Source: Microbacteriaceae bacterium (GTDB lineage Bacteria; Actinomycetota; Actinomycetes; Actinomycetales; Microbacteriaceae). Taken from it: a stretch of DNA of 6,357 nucleotides. The number at the start of each line of letters is the position of its first letter. Position 1 is the stretch's first letter. The notes under the pieces are model-generated. The model ran no database searches. It saw only the letters and a list, made by a program, of their open reading frames with translations, and was not told the origin of the DNA. The stretch is from assembly GCA_947447385.1 (NCBI GenBank), contig CANFKN010000073.1, forward strand, positions 1 through 6,357. The letters run 5' to 3'. The position numbers were made by a program, and so were the translations under genes. Below are positions 4,096 to 6,357 of the stretch, one piece after another.

Positions 4096-6357
4096 TTGAC
4101 TTTTAGAACCTTTGAAAACCGACACGTTGGCGCGAATGCTGCTGAGCAGAAGCGCATGCTTGAAACGCTCGGGTTTGATTCACTCGAAGCGTTGATGACC
4201 GCTGCGATTCCTGAGTCAATCGCGTTCAAAGGTTCTGATGCCTTGCCTGCAGCGCTGTCAGAGACCGAGGTTCTAGCCAGATTGCGCAAGATCGCGGGTA
4301 AGAACCGCATCACCAAGTCATACATCGGCTTGGGTTATTACGGCACTCACACCCCTGGTGTGATTTTGCGCAACATCACCGAGAACCCTAGCTGGTACAC
4401 CGCTTACACTCCTTATCAGCCAGAAATCAGCCAGGGTCGACTCGAAGCTCTGATTAACTTTCAGACCATGGTGAACGATTTGACCGGCATGAAGACAGCC
4501 AATGCTTCGATGCTCGATGAATCGACTGCGGCTGCAGAGGCCATGTTGATTGCCCGTCGCGGTAGCGATAGCGCATCGAACGTTTTCTTGGTCGATCTCG
4601 ACACCCTGCCACAGACGAAGGCGCTGCTCGAACACCGCGCCGAACCTCTTTCGATCACGATCAAATATTTTGATGCAAGCCAAGGTGCTGGGGCTATTGC
4701 CGAAGACTGCTTCGGAGCTCTCGTGCAATACCCTGGCGCATCTGGTCGAGTCAATTCACTCGGCGCAATCTTCAGTGCGGTTCACGAGCGCGGGGGTCTA
4801 GCTGTTGCGGCTGCCGACCTTCTCGCTTTGACTCTGCTTGAAGCGCCAGGCGAAGTTGGCGCTGACGTAGTGGTCGGAACCACTCAGCGTTTCGGCGTGC
4901 CGATGGGTTATGGCGGCCCGCACGCTGGCTACCTTGCTGTGCGAGAAAACCTCGAACGCACCATGCCGGGCCGACTTGTCGGCGTCTCGGTTGATGCCGA
5001 CGGCAACCAGGCTTATCGCCTAACCTTGCAGACCCGCGAACAGCACATTCGTCGCGAACGCGCCACCTCAAACATTTGCACCGCTCAGGTCTTGCTAGCC
5101 GTAATGGCGAGCATGTATGCCGTCTATCACGGCCCAGATGGCCTCAAGGCGATTGCCTCTGAAGTGCACGCCAAAGCCGTTGCACTAGCCAGCGTTCTCG
5201 AAGCAGCTGGTCTAACCCTTGAGAGCAAAGCGTTCTTCGACACGATTCGGGTCACTTCTATCGACGCCAATGCGATTTTTGCAGCGGCTCGAGCGCATGA
5301 CATCACGCTTCACGTCGTGAGCGACTCGGTGATCTCGATTGCCTTTGACGAAACTTCAGAGTGGTCAGACATCGCGACCATCGCGACGCTGCTTGGAGCA
5401 ACCGACACAAGCGCTTTGACAGCCGCCCAAAACGCTGCGGCGGCTAACGCGAAGCAGGCGACCCCGAACCGTTTGGGCGGCCTTGACCGCAAGAGCGCCT
5501 ACCTCACGCACCAGGTTTTCAACACCTATCACTCAGAGACCGCGATGCTTCGCTACATGAAGAAGCTTTCTGACTATGACTTTGCACTCGACAAGGGCAT
5601 GATTCCGCTTGGCTCTTGCACGATGAAGCTCAACGCCACGACCGAAATGGCCGCGGTGACTTGGCCTGAATTCGGAGGGCTGCATCCGTTTGCACCCGCT
5701 GAAGATGCCGCCGGTTATCTTGAGTTGATTGCTGAACTTTCTGGTTGGCTAACCCACATCACCGGTTATGACGCCATTTCGCTGCAGCCAAACGCGGGCA
5801 GCCAGGGCGAGCTTGCCGGGCTTCTTGCGATTAGGGGATACCACCTAAGCCGCGGAGACATCCAGCGCAAAATCTGTTTGATTCCGTCGAGTGCACACGG
5901 CACGAATGCTGCCTCGGCAGTGCTTGCTGGAATGTCGGTGGTCGTCGTTGACACCAAGCCTGATGGCGCGGTTGACGTTGATGACCTGCGAGCCAAAATT
6001 GAAGCAGCGGGCGATGAACTTGCGGCACTCATGATCACCTACCCGTCAACTTTCGGCGTTTATGAAGAAACCGTTGGCGAGATCTGCGAAGCAGTTCACG
6101 CTGCTGGCGGCCAGGTTTATATCGACGGCGCTAACACCAACGCGATGGTTGGGTTCTCAAAGTTTGGTGAGTTCGGTGGCGACGTTTCTCACTTGAACCT
6201 GCACAAAACCTTTGCGATTCCTCACGGCGGTGGTGGCCCTGGCGTTGGCCCTGTGGTTGCCCGTTCGCACCTCGCACCATTCTTGCCAGGCCACACCATG
6301 TCGCCGATTGACCAAGGCTCTTATGGCCCGGTTTCGGGTGCGCCGTTTGGCAGTGCC
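4096..6357 (+). CDS. gcvP: Glycine dehydrogenase (decarboxylating), P protein, 3'-truncated by the window edge
   Basis: The frame is open for 754 codons to the last base; single-chain GcvP proteins have about 950-960 residues, so about 200 are missing. The PLP enzyme decarboxylates glycine and loads the aminomethyl group onto lipoyl-GcvH. Start: TTG 4096 gives LTFRTFENRHVGA, the conserved N-terminus; the first in-frame ATG (4156, residue 21) would remove it. N-terminal half: YIGLGYYGTHTP at 76-87, YTPYQPEISQGRLEAL soon after, and GVPMGYGGPHAG at 267-278. C-terminal half: LGSCTMKLN at 505-513, SLQPNAGSQGE at 562-572, IPSSAHGTN at 596-604, DGAN at 677-680, and HLNLHKTF with PLP-Lys704 (E. coli Lys706), followed by GGGGPG. 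Both halves are fused as in the homodimeric type. One odd residue is Phe653 in YPSTFGVYE, where E. coli GcvP has His. No frameshift is seen. Confidence 0.97.
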   Translation, partial: MTFRTFENRHVGANAAEQKRMLETLGFDSLEALMTAAIPESIAFKGSDALPAALSETEVLARLRKIAGKNRITKSYIGLGYYGTHTPGVILRNITENPSWYTAYTPYQPEISQGRLEALINFQTMVNDLTGMKTANASMLDESTAAAEAMLIARRGSDSASNVFLVDLDTLPQTKALLEHRAEPLSITIKYFDASQGAGAIAEDCFGALVQYPGASGRVNSLGAIFSAVHERGGLAVAAADLLALTLLEAPGEVGADVVVGTTQRFGVPMGYGGPHAGYLAVRENLERTMPGRLVGVSVDADGNQAYRLTLQTREQHIRRERATSNICTAQVLLAVMASMYAVYHGPDGLKAIASEVHAKAVALASVLEAAGLTLESKAFFDTIRVTSIDANAIFAAARAHDITLHVVSDSVISIAFDETSEWSDIATIATLLGATDTSALTAAQNAAAANAKQATPNRLGGLDRKSAYLTHQVFNTYHSETAMLRYMKKLSDYDFALDKGMIPLGSCTMKLNATTEMAAVTWPEFGGLHPFAPAEDAAGYLELIAELSGWLTHITGYDAISLQPNAGSQGELAGLLAIRGYHLSRGDIQRKICLIPSSAHGTNAASAVLAGMSVVVVDTKPDGAVDVDDLRAKIEAAGDELAALMITYPSTFGVYEETVGEICEAVHAAGGQVYIDGANTNAMVGFSKFGEFGGDVSHLNLHKTFAIPHGGGGPGVGPVVARSHLAPFLPGHTMSPIDQGSYGPVSGAPFGSA

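Noticed and set aside
4318..4728. Open frame of 136 codons on the - strand opposite gcvP
   Set aside because: It lies wholly opposite well-conserved GcvP coding sequence, resembles no family I know, and the same region has other overlapping open frames. It is a shadow of GC-biased codon use.
4772..5071. Open frame of 99 codons on the - strand opposite gcvP
   Set aside because: The product is Arg-rich low-complexity protein, opposite the conserved GVPMGYGGPHAG region, with no ribosome binding evidence sought or seen.
6205..6260. GGT/GGC-rich low-complexity run near the right end
   Set aside because: It encodes the conserved PHGGGGPGVGPV segment just after the PLP lysine of GcvP.

Overview
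The window reads as a compact stretch of a chromosome from an actinobacterium of moderate GC (about 55% in five sample lines counted by hand). Six genes lie on the + strand with gaps of only 36, 18, 39, 20 and 4 bases. No RNA gene, insertion sequence, CRISPR array or convincing terminator is visible, and no gene-free stretch approaches 300 bases. Protein sequences, especially the GQDCCARSR-type aldehyde dehydrogenase, the SDR ending in GGISGAYVTPM and the FCD-type regulator, resemble those of Actinobacteria. A small-genome, moderate-GC member of the Microbacteriaceae (for example the freshwater Luna-type lineages) would fit, but this is a guess from style and not a placement.

Left part (1-2553): a catabolic cassette. 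It holds the C-terminal two thirds of an NAD(P)-dependent aldehyde dehydrogenase (cut by the window start), a complete NAD-type short-chain dehydrogenase/reductase and a complete GntR-family regulator of the FadR/FCD type. In Actinobacteria this trio is often seen near glutamine-synthetase-like ligases and PuuD-like hydrolases that handle gamma-glutamylated amines. Those partners would lie left of the window and are not seen here.

Right part (2593-6357): a glycine cleavage operon in the order gcvT-gcvH-gcvP. gcvT and gcvH are complete. gcvP begins with TTG four bases after gcvH and runs off the right edge after 754 codons, with roughly the last 200 residues missing. The catalytic and cofactor residues expected in the visible parts are present: lipoyl-Lys63 of GcvH, PLP-Lys704 of GcvP, and Asp96 and Arg227 of GcvT.

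How they may work together: gcvTHP breaks glycine down to CO2, ammonia and methylene-tetrahydrofolate. The SDR and aldehyde dehydrogenase could carry out successive alcohol-to-aldehyde-to-acid oxidations. If their substrate is gamma-glutamylethanolamide, the acid would be gamma-glutamylglycine, and its hydrolysis would deliver glycine directly to the neighbouring glycine cleavage system. This link is the most interesting idea in the window. It is inferred from gene order and families and is not demonstrated by the sequence. No wholly unknown gene or new type of system was found.
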